A stretch of 64,000 nucleotides of DNA from an uncultured Lachnospiraceae bacterium. Lineage in GTDB: Bacteria; Bacillota; Clostridia; Lachnospirales; Lachnospiraceae. Below, piece by piece: positions 9,195 through 18,463 of this stretch; position 1 is the first letter of the stretch, and each line of letters starts with the position of its first letter. The stretch covers positions 92,769 to 156,768 of the forward strand of contig CADAOZ010000003.1 in NCBI GenBank assembly GCA_902789735.1, read 5' to 3'. The notes beneath the pieces are model-generated. The model made no database searches, had not been told where the DNA came from, and saw only the letters and a program-made list of their open reading frames with translations. The translations under genes and the position numbers were made by a program.

Positions 9195-10313
9195 ATGAGA
9201 GCAATAGGTATTATTCTGGCAGGCGGAAACAGCAACCGCATGAAAGAGCTTTCCAAAAAACGCGCGGTCTGTGCCATGCCTGTCGCAGGCAGTTATCGCA
9301 GCATTGATTTTGCGCTCAGCAATATGGAATTTTCCCGGGTATCTAAAGTTGCGATACTTACCCAGTATAATTCCAGAAGTCTGAACGAGCATCTGGCCTC
9401 TTCCAAATGGTGGGACTTTGGCCGCAAGCAGGGAGGTATGTTCCTGTTTACTCCTTCCTTCGCGGACGCCAACAGCCAGTGGTACAGAGGGACCGCGGAT
9501 GCCATCGCTCAGAATATCAGCTTCTTAAGACATTCCCATGAGCCCTATGTCATCATTGCCTCCGGCGACTGTGTTTACAAGCTGGATTACGGCAAAGTAC
9601 TGGACTATCACATGGATAAAGGGGCTGATATTACGGTCGTCGTCAAGACCATGCCGCAGGATTTCAGAGTAGAGCGTTACGGTGTAGTCAGGATGGACGT
9701 CGACGGGAGAATCCGTGAATTCGTTGAGAAGCCGGTCGTTGCAGATGGAAATACAATCTCCTGCGGTATATACGTGATCCGCAGAAGACTTCTGATCGAG
9801 CTGCTTGAGAAGAGCATGGAGGAGAACCGGTATGATCTCGTACAGGATATTCTGATCCGGTACAGGGGTCTGAAAAAAATTTATGGATATGAACTGAATT
9901 CTTACTGGAGCAATATCGCTTCCGTGGAGGATTATTTCCGAACGAATATGGATTTCCTGAAGCCGGATATCAGGTCTTTCTTCTTCAGAGAGTTTCCTGA
10001 GGTACATTCCAAAGTGGCTGATCTGCCGCCCGTGAAATATAATGTGGGCTGCCATATCAGAAACAGCCTTCTGTCCAGCGGATGTATCATAAACGGTACG
10101 GTGGAGGACTCGGTTCTGTTCCATCAGGTCTATGTCGGAAACAACTGTGTAATAAGGAATTCCCTTATTCTGAATGATGTTTACATCGGAGACAACAGCA
10201 TAATTGAAAACTGCATCATTGAGAGTGGCGATACCATTCAGGCCAATTCTACTTACAGAGGAGAAGATGGTGTGAAGATTGTCATCGAAAAGGGCGAACG
10301 TTACACCATTTAA
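9195..10313 (+). CDS. glgD: GlgD, second subunit of ADP-glucose pyrophosphorylase
   Basis: GlgD is a GlgC paralogue that in Firmicutes pairs with GlgC and modulates its activity. The N-terminal motif is altered ([10 protein letters not shown] instead of the catalytic LAGGxGxRL), as expected for the non-catalytic subunit. The C-terminal hexapeptide-repeat helix is kept. The start is ATG 9195, directly after AGGGGGCAGG and 13 bp after the glgC stop. An upstream ATG inside glgC is less likely. Length is 372 residues, shorter than GlgC, which is usual. Confidence 0.93.
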   Translation: MRAIGIILAGGNSNRMKELSKKRAVCAMPVAGSYRSIDFALSNMEFSRVSKVAILTQYNSRSLNEHLASSKWWDFGRKQGGMFLFTPSFADANSQWYRGTADAIAQNISFLRHSHEPYVIIASGDCVYKLDYGKVLDYHMDKGADITVVVKTMPQDFRVERYGVVRMDVDGRIREFVEKPVVADGNTISCGIYVIRRRLLIELLEKSMEENRYDLVQDILIRYRGLKKIYGYELNSYWSNIASVEDYFRTNMDFLKPDIRSFFFREFPEVHSKVADLPPVKYNVGCHIRNSLLSSGCIINGTVEDSVLFHQVYVGNNCVIRNSLILNDVYIGDNSIIENCIIESGDTIQANSTYRGEDGVKIVIEKGERYTI

Positions 10314-10333
10314 CTTCAGAAATGGAGAACGCT

Positions 10334-10615
10334 ATGCAGGTAACAGACGTAAGAGTACGGAGGATTGCTAAGGAAGGCAAGATGAAAGCGGTCGTATCTA
10401 TTACGATCGATCAAGTGTTTGTTGTTCATGATATTAAGGTTATTGAGGGGGAGAAAGGATTATTCATAGCAATGCCGAGCAAGAAATCGGCAGACGGGAA
10501 ATATAGAGATATAGCGCATCCCATCAATTCTGAAACAAGGAGCATACTGGAACACATCGTATTAGAGCATTACGAAAAAAGTGCATTGCAAGAAGACGAC
10601 TCACAACTGGAATGA
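10334..10615 (+). CDS. spoVG: Septation protein SpoVG
   Basis: SpoVG is a small, conserved DNA- and RNA-binding regulator first found through sporulation. The sequence [11 protein letters not shown], then KAVVSITID and FIAMPSKK, then DIAHPINSE is diagnostic. I place the start at ATG 10334, because homologues begin with M(K/Q)(V/I)TDVR and TGGAG lies 6 bp upstream; the ATG at 10322 would add four residues. It sits 20 bp after glgD without a visible promoter, so it is probably co-transcribed with the glycogen genes. A terminator follows at 10690. Confidence 0.95.
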   Translation: MQVTDVRVRRIAKEGKMKAVVSITIDQVFVVHDIKVIEGEKGLFIAMPSKKSADGKYRDIAHPINSETRSILEHIVLEHYEKSALQEDDSQLE

Positions 10616-10689
10616 CAGCATAGCGAAGCACAGTAACGATAGATTTCAGCTTTCTTACGACAGCGAACAGCAGGCCGCGAGCCTGTAAG

Positions 10690-10720
10690 ACCCCCGGAGG
10701 CAGAAGCCCCCGGGGGTTTT
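10690..10720 (+). terminator. Terminator of the glgC-glgD-spoVG unit
   Basis: ACCCCCGG (10690-10697) pairs with CCGGGGGT (10710-10717), followed by TTTT. GC-rich stem with a 12-nt loop. Confidence 0.8.
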
Positions 10721-10730
10721 ATATTTGTCC

Positions 10731-10874
10731 GGCAGACAAAACAGAGAAATAATTGAATCTGTCTGCCGTGTACAGCGTGCCGCGGCAGACAAAACCGGAA
10801 ATTAGTGTACAATGTCTGCCAGCCTCCCGATTTCCGCGGCAGACAAAACCGGAATTCAGTGTCCGGCGTCTGCC
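10731..10874. repeat. Three 37-bp hairpin repeats in tandem
   Basis: Three units of exactly 37 bp (10731-10767, 10784-10820, 10838-10874) each start with GGCAGACAAAAC and end with GTCTGCC, so each can fold into a hairpin. Copies 2 and 3 also share CCGC just before and AACCGGAA after the left arm. Spacers are 16 and 17 bp and unrelated. The array lies in the 424-bp gap between spoVG and the MBL-fold gene, and the rest of that gap holds only the spoVG terminator and the MBL leader. The 53/54-bp periods do not keep a reading frame, so it is not coding. Confidence 0.8.
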
Positions 10875-11039
10875 GTGAGCAGGCAGCTCCAGGGGGTGTG
10901 AAAATGTCGCGGGGCGCCGGAATCTGTGGTACACTTCTCAATAAGGAAAGTGTAAAAACTCCTGGGAAAACTATGAATTATTTTATAAGCCTGAAACCTG
11001 TCGGAAAAATGGCAGACCAGTATTACAGGAGAAGAGAAA

Positions 11040-12134
11040 ATGCGTGTTATCAATCTGACGGAAAATACCCCGGGCGCGGAAGGCTGCGGCTATGAGCACG
11101 GCCTGTGTTTCTATATTGAAACGGAGCATCACCGCCTGCTCATGGATACGGGACAGACGGACCTGTTCGCCCGCAACGCGGAGCAGCTGGGAATCGATCT
11201 GACCCTGGTGGATACGGTAGTGATCAGCCACGGACATTATGATCATGGAGGCGGTCTTCTGCATTTCGCCAGGATCAATCCCGGGGCAAAGATCTACATC
11301 CGGGCTTCCGCGTTCAGGCCCTACTATTCTATTGACAGTTCCGGAAAGCCCCATTATATAGGACTGGCCGAAGGAATCCGCGAGCTCCCCGGCCTGGTCG
11401 TCATCGAAGATAATTCAGAAAGCGGTCCAGAAGGTAATCCTAAAGACAATCCTGAAGGTAATCCTAAAGGCAATCCTGAAGGCAATCCTGAAGGCAGTTC
11501 CGGAGGCAGTGCGGAAGAAAAGGAACCCGGCATTTACAGGATCGATGAGGAGCTGTCCCTCTTTTCCGGTATCGGCATGGAGCATCCCATTCCTTCGGCG
11601 AATGACCGGCTGAAAGTGGAAACGGAAGCAGGCCTCGTGCAGGATGATTTCCGGCATGAACAGTGCCTGGTGATCCGGGAAGGCGGACGGTCGGTCCTGC
11701 TGTCCGGATGCGCCCATCATGGGATCCTCAACATATTGGACCGCTACCGGACTCTGTACGGAGGCAGTCCGGATGTAGTGTTCAGCGGCTTCCATATGAT
11801 GAAACGGCATGGCTACAGCGGCAGCGACCTGCTGATGATCATTGATACAGCCCTGGCCCTGAAGCAGACAGATACGATCTTCTTTACAGGCCACTGTACC
11901 GGCCAGGAGCCTTACGAAGCCATGAAAAAGCTTATGGGTGACCGGCTGCGTTATATTCACAGCGGGGATAAAGTCCTGGTCATGAAGGAATCGGAGAAAA
12001 AAGCGGCAGAGCGCGCCGCTGCCCTGAAAACAGAAAAGAAAAGGAGCAGTTATATGAAGAGCCACAAGTTTTTTGCCTGGGCAACTGTCGCATGTTTCCT
12101 GATGACCATGTGGACGGGTTATAAGAAGAAATAA
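11040..12134 (+). CDS. MBL-fold metallo-hydrolase with an internal GNPE repeat and a C-terminal membrane segment
   Basis: A metallo-beta-lactamase-fold enzyme with the metal motif HGHYDH at residues 64-69. Later metal-ligand candidates are GCAHHG (around 224-229) and GHCTG (around 283-287). The pattern resembles MBL proteins annotated as dihydropterin/ribofuranosyl-aminobenzene-phosphate-synthase-like, but the substrate cannot be read from sequence. Residues 130-152 are a tandem NPEG/NPKG repeat from a 12-bp DNA repeat. The last ~26 residues (from Met339, codon 12054) carry a hydrophobic helix followed by KKK and have their own GGAG ribosome binding site, so they may also be made as a separate small protein. 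The start ATG 11040 follows GGAGAAGAGAAA. Confidence 0.8.
   Translation: MRVINLTENTPGAEGCGYEHGLCFYIETEHHRLLMDTGQTDLFARNAEQLGIDLTLVDTVVISHGHYDHGGGLLHFARINPGAKIYIRASAFRPYYSIDSSGKPHYIGLAEGIRELPGLVVIEDNSESGPEGNPKDNPEGNPKGNPEGNPEGSSGGSAEEKEPGIYRIDEELSLFSGIGMEHPIPSANDRLKVETEAGLVQDDFRHEQCLVIREGGRSVLLSGCAHHGILNILDRYRTLYGGSPDVVFSGFHMMKRHGYSGSDLLMIIDTALALKQTDTIFFTGHCTGQEPYEAMKKLMGDRLRYIHSGDKVLVMKESEKKAAERAAALKTEKKRSSYMKSHKFFAWATVACFLMTMWTGYKKK
12054..12134 (+). CDS. Possible nested small membrane protein (26 aa)
   Basis: An in-frame ATG at 12054 inside the end of the MBL gene is preceded by AAAAGGAGCAGTTAT, a good Shine-Dalgarno at normal spacing. It would yield MKSHKFFAWATV, a hydrophobic stretch, and WTGYKKK: one transmembrane helix with a basic tail. 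This segment is unrelated to the MBL fold. Either the MBL gene has fused to a small-protein gene, or the small protein is translated independently. No stop codon separates the two. Confidence 0.35.
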   Translation: MKSHKFFAWATVACFLMTMWTGYKKK

Positions 12135-12156
12135 GGACGTACGTTGGACGCTTTTC

Positions 12157-12213
12157 TTGCGCACAGATGCGAAAAGTAGTATGATAGCAGAGATAATATG
12201 TGTCTTGACACAT
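12157..12213 (+). promoter_or_regulatory. pncB promoter with a palindromic operator candidate
   Basis: TTGCGC (12157-12162) and TATGAT (12180-12185) have a 17-bp spacer. Just downstream, at about +6, is the perfect palindrome ATGTGTC-TT-GACACAT (12198-12213), a position typical for a repressor site. In Firmicutes the niacin repressor NiaR (YrxA) controls NAD salvage genes, so it is one candidate, but I have not matched its consensus. Confidence 0.5.
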
Positions 12214-12259
12214 GGGCTTTACCAGATTAGCCGGAATCCGGCGGAAATGAGGAATTTTT

Positions 12260-13717
12260 ATGGACAGACAGAATCTGACCCTGCTGACAGACCTTTATGA
12301 ATTAACAATGATGCAGGGATATTTCAAGCACAAGGACGAGAACAAGAACGTTATCTTTGACGCTTTCTTCCGTACCAATCCTTTTGGCGGCGGTTATTCG
12401 ATCATGTGCGGCATCGAGCAGCTGGTCAATTACGTCAAGGAGCTCCACTTCAGTGACGGAGATATCGAATATCTGCGCAGCATCGGAATCTTCGATGAGG
12501 ATTTCCTGAACTACCTGGCCAATTTCCACTTTACCGGTTCCATTTACGCTATTCCGGAAGGTGCCCTCATGTTCCCCAGGGAACCCATGGTGAAAGTTAT
12601 TGCGCCCATCATGGAGGCGCAGCTGGTCGAGACCGCTATCCTCAATATTATTAACCATCAGAGTCTGATCGCGACCAAGGCCGCCAGGATCTGCTACGCG
12701 GCACAGGGAGACGGCATCATGGAATTCGGCCTGCGCCGTGCCCAGGGTCCCGATGCCGGCACCTATGGCGCCAGGGCTGCTGTTATAGCCGGATGTGTCG
12801 GTACTTCCAATGTCCTTTGCGGCGAGCTCTTCAAAGTTCCGGTCAAAGGCACTCACGCCCACAGCTGGATCATGAGCTTTGAGGATGAGCTGACAGCTTT
12901 CAAGACCTACGCGGATATGTACCCGACCGCCTGCATCCTGCTGGTCGATACTTATGATACCCTGAAATCCGGTGTGCCCAACGCCATCAAGACCTTCCAG
13001 TATCTGCGCGACAAGGGTATAGAGCTCAAGGGCTACGGCATCCGTCTGGACAGCGGCGACCTTGCCTATCTGTCCAAGAAAGCCAGGAAGATGCTGGATG
13101 CGGCAGGCTTCGAGGACGCCGTGATCTCCGCTTCCAACGATCTGGATGAGAACCTGATCTCTTCCCTGAAGGCCCAGGGTGCCGCCATCCGTTCCTGGGG
13201 CGTAGGTACGCACCTGATCACAGCCAAGGACAATCCTTCCTTCGGCGGCGTTTACAAGCTGGCCGCGATTCAGCAGGATGACGGCAGCTACCTGCCCAAG
13301 ATCAAGGTTTCCGAGAATACCGAGAAGGTCACCAACCCCGGCAACAAGAAGATCTACCGTATCTATGAAAAGATTACCGGCAAGCTGATCGCTGACCTGA
13401 TCTGCCTGGATGAAGAAGTCTTCTCGGAAGACGATCCCCTGACCCTGTTCGACCCCGTCGAGCCCTGGAAGAAGACCAAGCTCAAACCCGGTGAGTATAC
13501 TCTGCGCGAGCTGATGGTACCGCTCTTTATTGACGGCAAGTGCGTCTATGAGAGCCGTGAGACCATGGACATCCGCGATTACTGCCTCAAAGAACAGGAT
13601 ACCCTCTGGGAGGAATCCAGACGTCTTGTCAACCCTCACCAGATTTATGTAGACCTGTCCCGGAAGCTGTATGATACCAAGAACGACCTGCTCAACAAGG
13701 TCCATGACGCGATCTGA
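12260..13717 (+). CDS. pncB: Nicotinate phosphoribosyltransferase
   Basis: The enzyme converts nicotinate and PRPP to nicotinate mononucleotide in NAD salvage (Preiss-Handler pathway). Family features: N-terminal LLTDLYELTMMQGY, FGLRRAQGPDAG in the substrate region, the phosphorylated-His segment GTHAHSWIMSF, and YGIRLDSGDLAYLSK. Length of 485 residues is typical of the Gram-positive branch. ATGAGGAATTTTT precedes the ATG. It has its own promoter and operator-like palindrome and its own terminator. Confidence 0.96.
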   Translation: MDRQNLTLLTDLYELTMMQGYFKHKDENKNVIFDAFFRTNPFGGGYSIMCGIEQLVNYVKELHFSDGDIEYLRSIGIFDEDFLNYLANFHFTGSIYAIPEGALMFPREPMVKVIAPIMEAQLVETAILNIINHQSLIATKAARICYAAQGDGIMEFGLRRAQGPDAGTYGARAAVIAGCVGTSNVLCGELFKVPVKGTHAHSWIMSFEDELTAFKTYADMYPTACILLVDTYDTLKSGVPNAIKTFQYLRDKGIELKGYGIRLDSGDLAYLSKKARKMLDAAGFEDAVISASNDLDENLISSLKAQGAAIRSWGVGTHLITAKDNPSFGGVYKLAAIQQDDGSYLPKIKVSENTEKVTNPGNKKIYRIYEKITGKLIADLICLDEEVFSEDDPLTLFDPVEPWKKTKLKPGEYTLRELMVPLFIDGKCVYESRETMDIRDYCLKEQDTLWEESRRLVNPHQIYVDLSRKLYDTKNDLLNKVHDAI

Positions 13718-13847
13718 TAATCTATGGCAGCTCTGATGGATGCCCTTGCCTGTACGCGGGTGATATAGGACAGATTTATAGAATCTATATAGAATGTAAA
13801 GAGAGGATCCTGACAGGACTGCAGAAAAATACAGAGCAGTAACAATA

Positions 13848-13894
13848 GAAGCCTTACCTTCCGGCCTGCGCGGCCGGCGGGTAAGGCTTCTTTA
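13848..13894. terminator. Terminator between pncB and mfd
   Basis: GAAGCCTTACC (13848-13858) pairs with GGTAAGGCTTC (13880-13890), with an inner CCGGCC/GGCCGG stem, then TTTAT. It serves pncB and may also act on the converging mfd transcript. Confidence 0.75.
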
Positions 13895-13945
13895 TGGATT
13901 GGAATCATGGATGATGGTATGAGGCAGTGCCGGATGGCATCTGTT

Positions 13946-16900
13946 CTACCGCAGCAGTGCCGCGTAGGAAATCAGCAGCTCCTCTACCGTGTTCAGCAGG
14001 ATCTCCTCGTCCCGGACGGGCAGGCCGACCGGTTTATAAGTGTAACGGAAGAAGGGCCCGCCTTTGGCGAAAAAGCGCAGGCCTCCCCGGTAGCGCTGCA
14101 GCAGAAGGGGGATATTCTCCACCTTGATCCGGGCTTTCCCGTCCATGGTAATGGTGATTTCTCCCGCGCTTCCGGAGATATCCGTGATATCCAGATGGGA
14201 AGCGACAGAGCGGATCAGGGCGATGCGCAGCAGGTTTTGGGCAGAGGCGGGAACGTCGCCGAAACGATCCTTCAGCTCATCGCAGACACTGTCATAGTCT
14301 TCTTTACAGGAAATGGCGGCGATCTTCTTGTAGGTCTCCAGCTTCTGGACCTCATTCATGATGTAGGCTTCCGGGATGAAGGCGTCCACATTCAGATGGA
14401 CGGTAACCGTCTTTTCGGGCGGCGTTTCTTCGCCTTTGGCCCGGCGGACCGCTTCGCCCAGCAGCTTGCAGTAGAGGTCGTAACCGACAGCCGACATATG
14501 GCCGTGCTGGGCCCGGCCCAGGATGCTGCCGGCGCCGCGGATCTCCAGATCCCGCATGGCGATCCGGAAGCCGCTGCCCATGTCGGTGAATTCCCGGATG
14601 GCGGAAAGGCGTTTTTCCGCCACTTCCCGCAGGACCCGGTCCCGCTTATACATCAGAAAGGCGTAGGCGGTCCGGCCGGAACGGCCGACCCGGCCCCGCA
14701 GCTGATAGAGCTGGGACAGGCCCATTCTGTCGGAGTCGCCAATGATAATGGTATTGACGTTGGAAATATCCATACCGGTCTCGATAATGGTGGTCGAGAC
14801 CAGGACATCGATCTTGCCGCTGACAAAATCATACATGAGATTTTCCAGCTGGGATTCGGACATGCGGCCATGGCCGAATTCGATCCTGGCTTCCGGAATC
14901 AGCTGGCGCAGCCGGTCCGCGATCAGGTCAATATCGTTGATCCGGTTATGGACGTAATAGACCTGTCCCCCGCGGGACAGCTCCCGGACAATGGCTTCCC
15001 GGACCATTTCCTCATTGTATTCCATGACATAGGTCTGGATGGGGACACGGCCCTCCGGCGCTTCTTCCAGCAGGCTCATATCCCGGATTCCGACCAGGCT
15101 CATATGGAGGGTCCTGGGAATGGGCGTGGCTGACAGGGTCAGGACATCCACATCCTCCCGCAGTTTCTTGATCTTTTCCTTATGGGTGACGCCGAAGCGC
15201 TGTTCCTCATCGACCACCAGCAGGCCAAGGTCTTTAAAATGAACATCTTTGGACAGCAGGCGGTGGGTGCCGATGACGATATCGCACATGCCGCTTTCCA
15301 GATCCTTCAGGGTCTTTTTCTGTTCAGCCGCTGTCCGGAAACGGGAGAGCAGGCCGATATTGATCGGGTAGGTATGCATCCTTTCGGTAAAGGTGCTGTA
15401 ATGCTGCTGGGCCAGGATGGTCGTAGGGACCAGGACTGCCACCTGCTTGCCGTCCTGGACTGCCTTGAAAGCGGCCCGGATGGCGATTTCCGTTTTGCCG
15501 AAGCCCACGTCGCCGCAGATCAGGCGGTCCATGATCTTATCGCTCTCCATGTCCTTTTTGGTATCTTCGATGGCCTGCAGCTGGTCGGCCGTTTCGGCAT
15601 AAGGGAAGAGCTCCTCGAACTCATGCTGCCAGACCGTATCCTTTTCAAAGGCGTGTCCTTTGCGCTGGCTGCGGGCGGCGTAGAGTTTGACCAGATCGTC
15701 GGCAACTTCTTCAACGGCCCCCCGGACTTTGCGCTTGGTGTTGGACCATTCCTGGCCGCCCAGACGGTTGATCTTCGGTTTGGCGGCGGAGGAAGAGGCA
15801 TATTTCTGCAGGACATTCAGTTCGGTCGGCAGGACATAGAGGGTGCCTCCGCCGCCGTATTCGATCTTGATATAATCCTTGGAAATGCGGTCGACTTCGA
15901 TCTTTTCAACGCCCCGGTAAATGCCGATGCCGTGATCCTCGTGGACTACATAGTCCCCGACCCGCAGGTCGGAGAAGTCCTGAATGACATCACCGGACGA
16001 AGTTTTCTTTTTCTTCTTCCGGACCACGGGAGCGCCGAAGATATCGGTCTCGGTAATGACGGCAAAGCCGATCTCGGGGTACTCATAGCCGTGACGGATG
16101 CTGCCCCGGCAGGTCATGATATCTCCGGACCGGATCGGGCGCATGGGATTTTCTGTATAGAAACAGGTGACCTCATTATCTGTCAGATCCTGGGCCAAAC
16201 GTCTGGCTCTGGTGCGGGAAGGCGTCAGGATAATGACTTTGTACTTGTTCTTCCGGTATTTTTTCAGGCCTTCTGTCAGGGCGGCAAAGCTCTTGTTATA
16301 GGAAGCGGCGCTGCGGGCATGAATGGAAATGACCTCATCCGGAATAAAAAAGTCGCTGGAGGAGACCAGCTCCGTAATGCCGATCCGCCGATAGGCGGAG
16401 AGACGGGCCAGGATCTGTTCCCTGCCGGCAAAGAGGTCCATCTGGCCGGGCAGGATATAGCCCCGTCCGGCCCGGCTTATCATGCTTTCCCGGAATTCCA
16501 TCTCCACGGCGTCCGCATGCTCCCCGACCCGGACCGGTTCGTCCAGAAAGATCAGGCAGGACGCCGGATCGAACAGTTCCAGAAAATTACCGGCGCCGGG
16601 ATAGAAGTAATGGATGTAGCCTTCCAGAGGACCGTATTCCTTCCATTCCCTGGCCTGTTCACAGATCTCTGCGATGGTGGTCTTGAGCCGGTGGGCTTCT
16701 TCGGTCCGGCCTTCGTCCCGGAACCTGCGGACACACTGGTCCGCCTCCTTCTGCATACGGAGCAGGCCGTCCTCCCGCCGCTTTCCGGGCAGAATCATTT
16801 CCGAAGCCGGATAGATCCGGATGGTCTCCAGGCGCTCGATGGAGCGCTGGCTGAGGACATCAAAGCTGCGGATCGATTCAATGTCATCGCCCCACAGCTC

Positions 16901-17503
16901 CACCCGGAAGGGATTTTCCTCGGTCAGATCGAAAATATCCAGAATATCACCCCGGATCGAGAACTGGCCGGGGCGCTCGACCTTGTAATTTTTTTCATAG
17001 CCCATGGAGACCAGACGGGCGGCCGTGTCCGACAGATCCAGGCTGCCCCGCTTTTCGATCCGCAGGACACTGTCCCGCAGGGTCCGCAGGGGGACCTGGG
17101 GCGTCATCAGGGCCGCGAAAGTCGTGATGATGGTAGTGGGTCTGCCCTCAATGATCCGGCGCAGACAGCGGATCCGCTCAGTCTCGATTTCCCGTCCCCG
17201 CAGGTCGGCCTGGTAGAAGATCAGGTCCTTGGCCGGATAGAGGAGGGTATTCCTGTCATAAAAACTGTATTCCTCGGCGATCTCCCGGGCCCGCAGGTCG
17301 GAATAGGTCAGAATCAGACGGAACCTGGCCTTGTCATGCAGGCTGTCGTCCGAGGACAGGGCTCCCATCAGGTGCAGCTTCTGGGAAGCCACGCACCCGT
17401 CCACCAGGACTGAAGCCGCACATCCATCCTGCGAGAGCAGATGCAGTATTCTGTTGTAGGAAGGGCTGTCCGCCAGAGGCGCGTAGATGGTTTTCATGGT
17501 CAT
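13946..17503 (-). CDS. mfd: Transcription-repair coupling factor
   Basis: Mfd removes RNA polymerase stalled at DNA lesions and recruits the UvrA/UvrB excision machinery. In the 1185 residues the order is: UvrB-like N-terminal module, the CarD-like RNA-polymerase-interaction domain (LRVGDYVVHEDHGIGIYRG, around 515-535), then the RecG-like motor with Walker A GDVGFGKTE, DEEQRFG (motif II) and the RGRVGRSGR arginine-finger motif VI. The C-terminal TRCF domain is complete. The start ATG (17501-17503) overlaps the pth stop in ATGA, so translation is coupled. A second Met two codons later is an alternative start. Confidence 0.97.
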   Translation of the reverse strand: MTMKTIYAPLADSPSYNRILHLLSQDGCAASVLVDGCVASQKLHLMGALSSDDSLHDKARFRLILTYSDLRAREIAEEYSFYDRNTLLYPAKDLIFYQADLRGREIETERIRCLRRIIEGRPTTIITTFAALMTPQVPLRTLRDSVLRIEKRGSLDLSDTAARLVSMGYEKNYKVERPGQFSIRGDILDIFDLTEENPFRVELWGDDIESIRSFDVLSQRSIERLETIRIYPASEMILPGKRREDGLLRMQKEADQCVRRFRDEGRTEEAHRLKTTIAEICEQAREWKEYGPLEGYIHYFYPGAGNFLELFDPASCLIFLDEPVRVGEHADAVEMEFRESMISRAGRGYILPGQMDLFAGREQILARLSAYRRIGITELVSSSDFFIPDEVISIHARSAASYNKSFAALTEGLKKYRKNKYKVIILTPSRTRARRLAQDLTDNEVTCFYTENPMRPIRSGDIMTCRGSIRHGYEYPEIGFAVITETDIFGAPVVRKKKKKTSSGDVIQDFSDLRVGDYVVHEDHGIGIYRGVEKIEVDRISKDYIKIEYGGGGTLYVLPTELNVLQKYASSSAAKPKINRLGGQEWSNTKRKVRGAVEEVADDLVKLYAARSQRKGHAFEKDTVWQHEFEELFPYAETADQLQAIEDTKKDMESDKIMDRLICGDVGFGKTEIAIRAAFKAVQDGKQVAVLVPTTILAQQHYSTFTERMHTYPINIGLLSRFRTAAEQKKTLKDLESGMCDIVIGTHRLLSKDVHFKDLGLLVVDEEQRFGVTHKEKIKKLREDVDVLTLSATPIPRTLHMSLVGIRDMSLLEEAPEGRVPIQTYVMEYNEEMVREAIVRELSRGGQVYYVHNRINDIDLIADRLRQLIPEARIEFGHGRMSESQLENLMYDFVSGKIDVLVSTTIIETGMDISNVNTIIIGDSDRMGLSQLYQLRGRVGRSGRTAYAFLMYKRDRVLREVAEKRLSAIREFTDMGSGFRIAMRDLEIRGAGSILGRAQHGHMSAVGYDLYCKLLGEAVRRAKGEETPPEKTVTVHLNVDAFIPEAYIMNEVQKLETYKKIAAISCKEDYDSVCDELKDRFGDVPASAQNLLRIALIRSVASHLDITDISGSAGEITITMDGKARIKVENIPLLLQRYRGGLRFFAKGGPFFRYTYKPVGLPVRDEEILLNTVEELLISYAALLR

Positions 17504-18246
17504 ACTGTCTTATCCTGTTTTTCTGATGGATGGTCCGGGGTATCCTGCTCCAAAGTACCCTGTTCCGGAGTGCTCTGCTCTGGCGTACCCGGTTCCGGCG
17601 TAACTTGCTCCGGGGTATCCTGGCCGGATTCCGCCGCCGGTTTTTCTTTCTTCTTCTTTTTCTTTTTTTTGGGCGTATTATAGCGGTTCATGGCCAGATC
17701 GGGACCGTCGGTCACCATGCAGACAGCCGCGTCGGCCGCTTTCTGTTCGGCGGCTTCTATGATCTCCCGGTCTTCTTTGTTAAAATGCCCCAGGACAAAA
17801 TCCGCCAGATCATAATCCGGATCCGGCTTGCCGCCTACCCCGATCCGGATCCGGCAGAAGGCGTCCGTACCCAGGTGCTGAATGATATTTTTGAGACCGT
17901 TATGGCCGCCGGCGCTCCCTTTTTTGCGCATCCGCAGCTGACCAATCTCCAGGTCAATGTCATCGGAAATAACAAGGAGCTGTTCTTCGACATCCACCCT
18001 GTAATAATCACAGACCTGGCGGACCGCTTCCCCGCTCAGGTTCATATAAGTCAGGGGTTTCATCAGGATCACTTTATGTCCATCTATGAAACCTTTGGCC
18101 ATCAGACATTTACCAAAATGCTCCGGATTGTTAATATGATATCTGTCGACCAGTTCGTCGATGACATCGAAACCGACATTGTGCCGGGAACCGTCATATT
18201 TTCTGCCCGGATTACCCAGGCCTGCGATCACAAAAAAACCTTCCAT
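17500..18246 (-). CDS. pth: Peptidyl-tRNA hydrolase with a low-complexity C-terminal tail
   Basis: Pth releases peptides from peptidyl-tRNAs dropped by the ribosome. The catalytic His22 is in SRHNVGF, with GLGNPG at 9-14, MNLSG around 68-72, and ISDDIDL at 93-99 carrying the catalytic Asp. The fold ends near residue 190, the normal length. A 58-residue tail follows: eight lysines in a row (193-200), then four to five degenerate TPEQ repeats (211-238). The lysines sit over an A8 run on the coding strand (17663-17670), a possible slippage site. pth-mfd order is conserved in Firmicutes and the genes overlap by 4 bp. Confidence 0.93.
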   Translation of the reverse strand: MEGFFVIAGLGNPGRKYDGSRHNVGFDVIDELVDRYHINNPEHFGKCLMAKGFIDGHKVILMKPLTYMNLSGEAVRQVCDYYRVDVEEQLLVISDDIDLEIGQLRMRKKGSAGGHNGLKNIIQHLGTDAFCRIRIGVGGKPDPDYDLADFVLGHFNKEDREIIEAAEQKAADAAVCMVTDGPDLAMNRYNTPKKKKKKKKEKPAAESGQDTPEQVTPEPGTPEQSTPEQGTLEQDTPDHPSEKQDKTV

Positions 18247-18463
18247 GGACTTTCTTCTCCTGCTCTGCCGCGCCTGCTGCCAGGCCGGCTTTCTGCTGTT
18301 TTGTTCGGAATGTACAGTCTTTTATTATACTGAAATCCGCAGGATTTTACAAACAGCTTATGGGACAGCATTATGGCGGCATTTCAGAACAGCGTTCGGC
18401 AGCATTCCGGGACAGTATTGTGCCCGAATGAAAAGGAGGCAATAGCAGTTGAATGCGCAAGGG

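Noticed and set aside
10731..10874. Repeats with short spacers as a possible CRISPR array
   Set aside because: Only three units, spacers of 16-17 bp, unit interiors vary while arms are kept, and no cas genes are nearby. It is a hairpin array, not a CRISPR.
11800..12000. Possible second MBL or phosphodiesterase domain in the MBL gene
   Set aside because: The GFHMMKRHGY..GHCTG segments are the expected late part of a single MBL fold, not an extra domain.
13907..15133. Long plus-strand open frames opposite mfd (also 15182-17413)
   Set aside because: They are antisense shadows of mfd. They are long because of its GC-rich third positions, lack ribosome binding sites and match no family.
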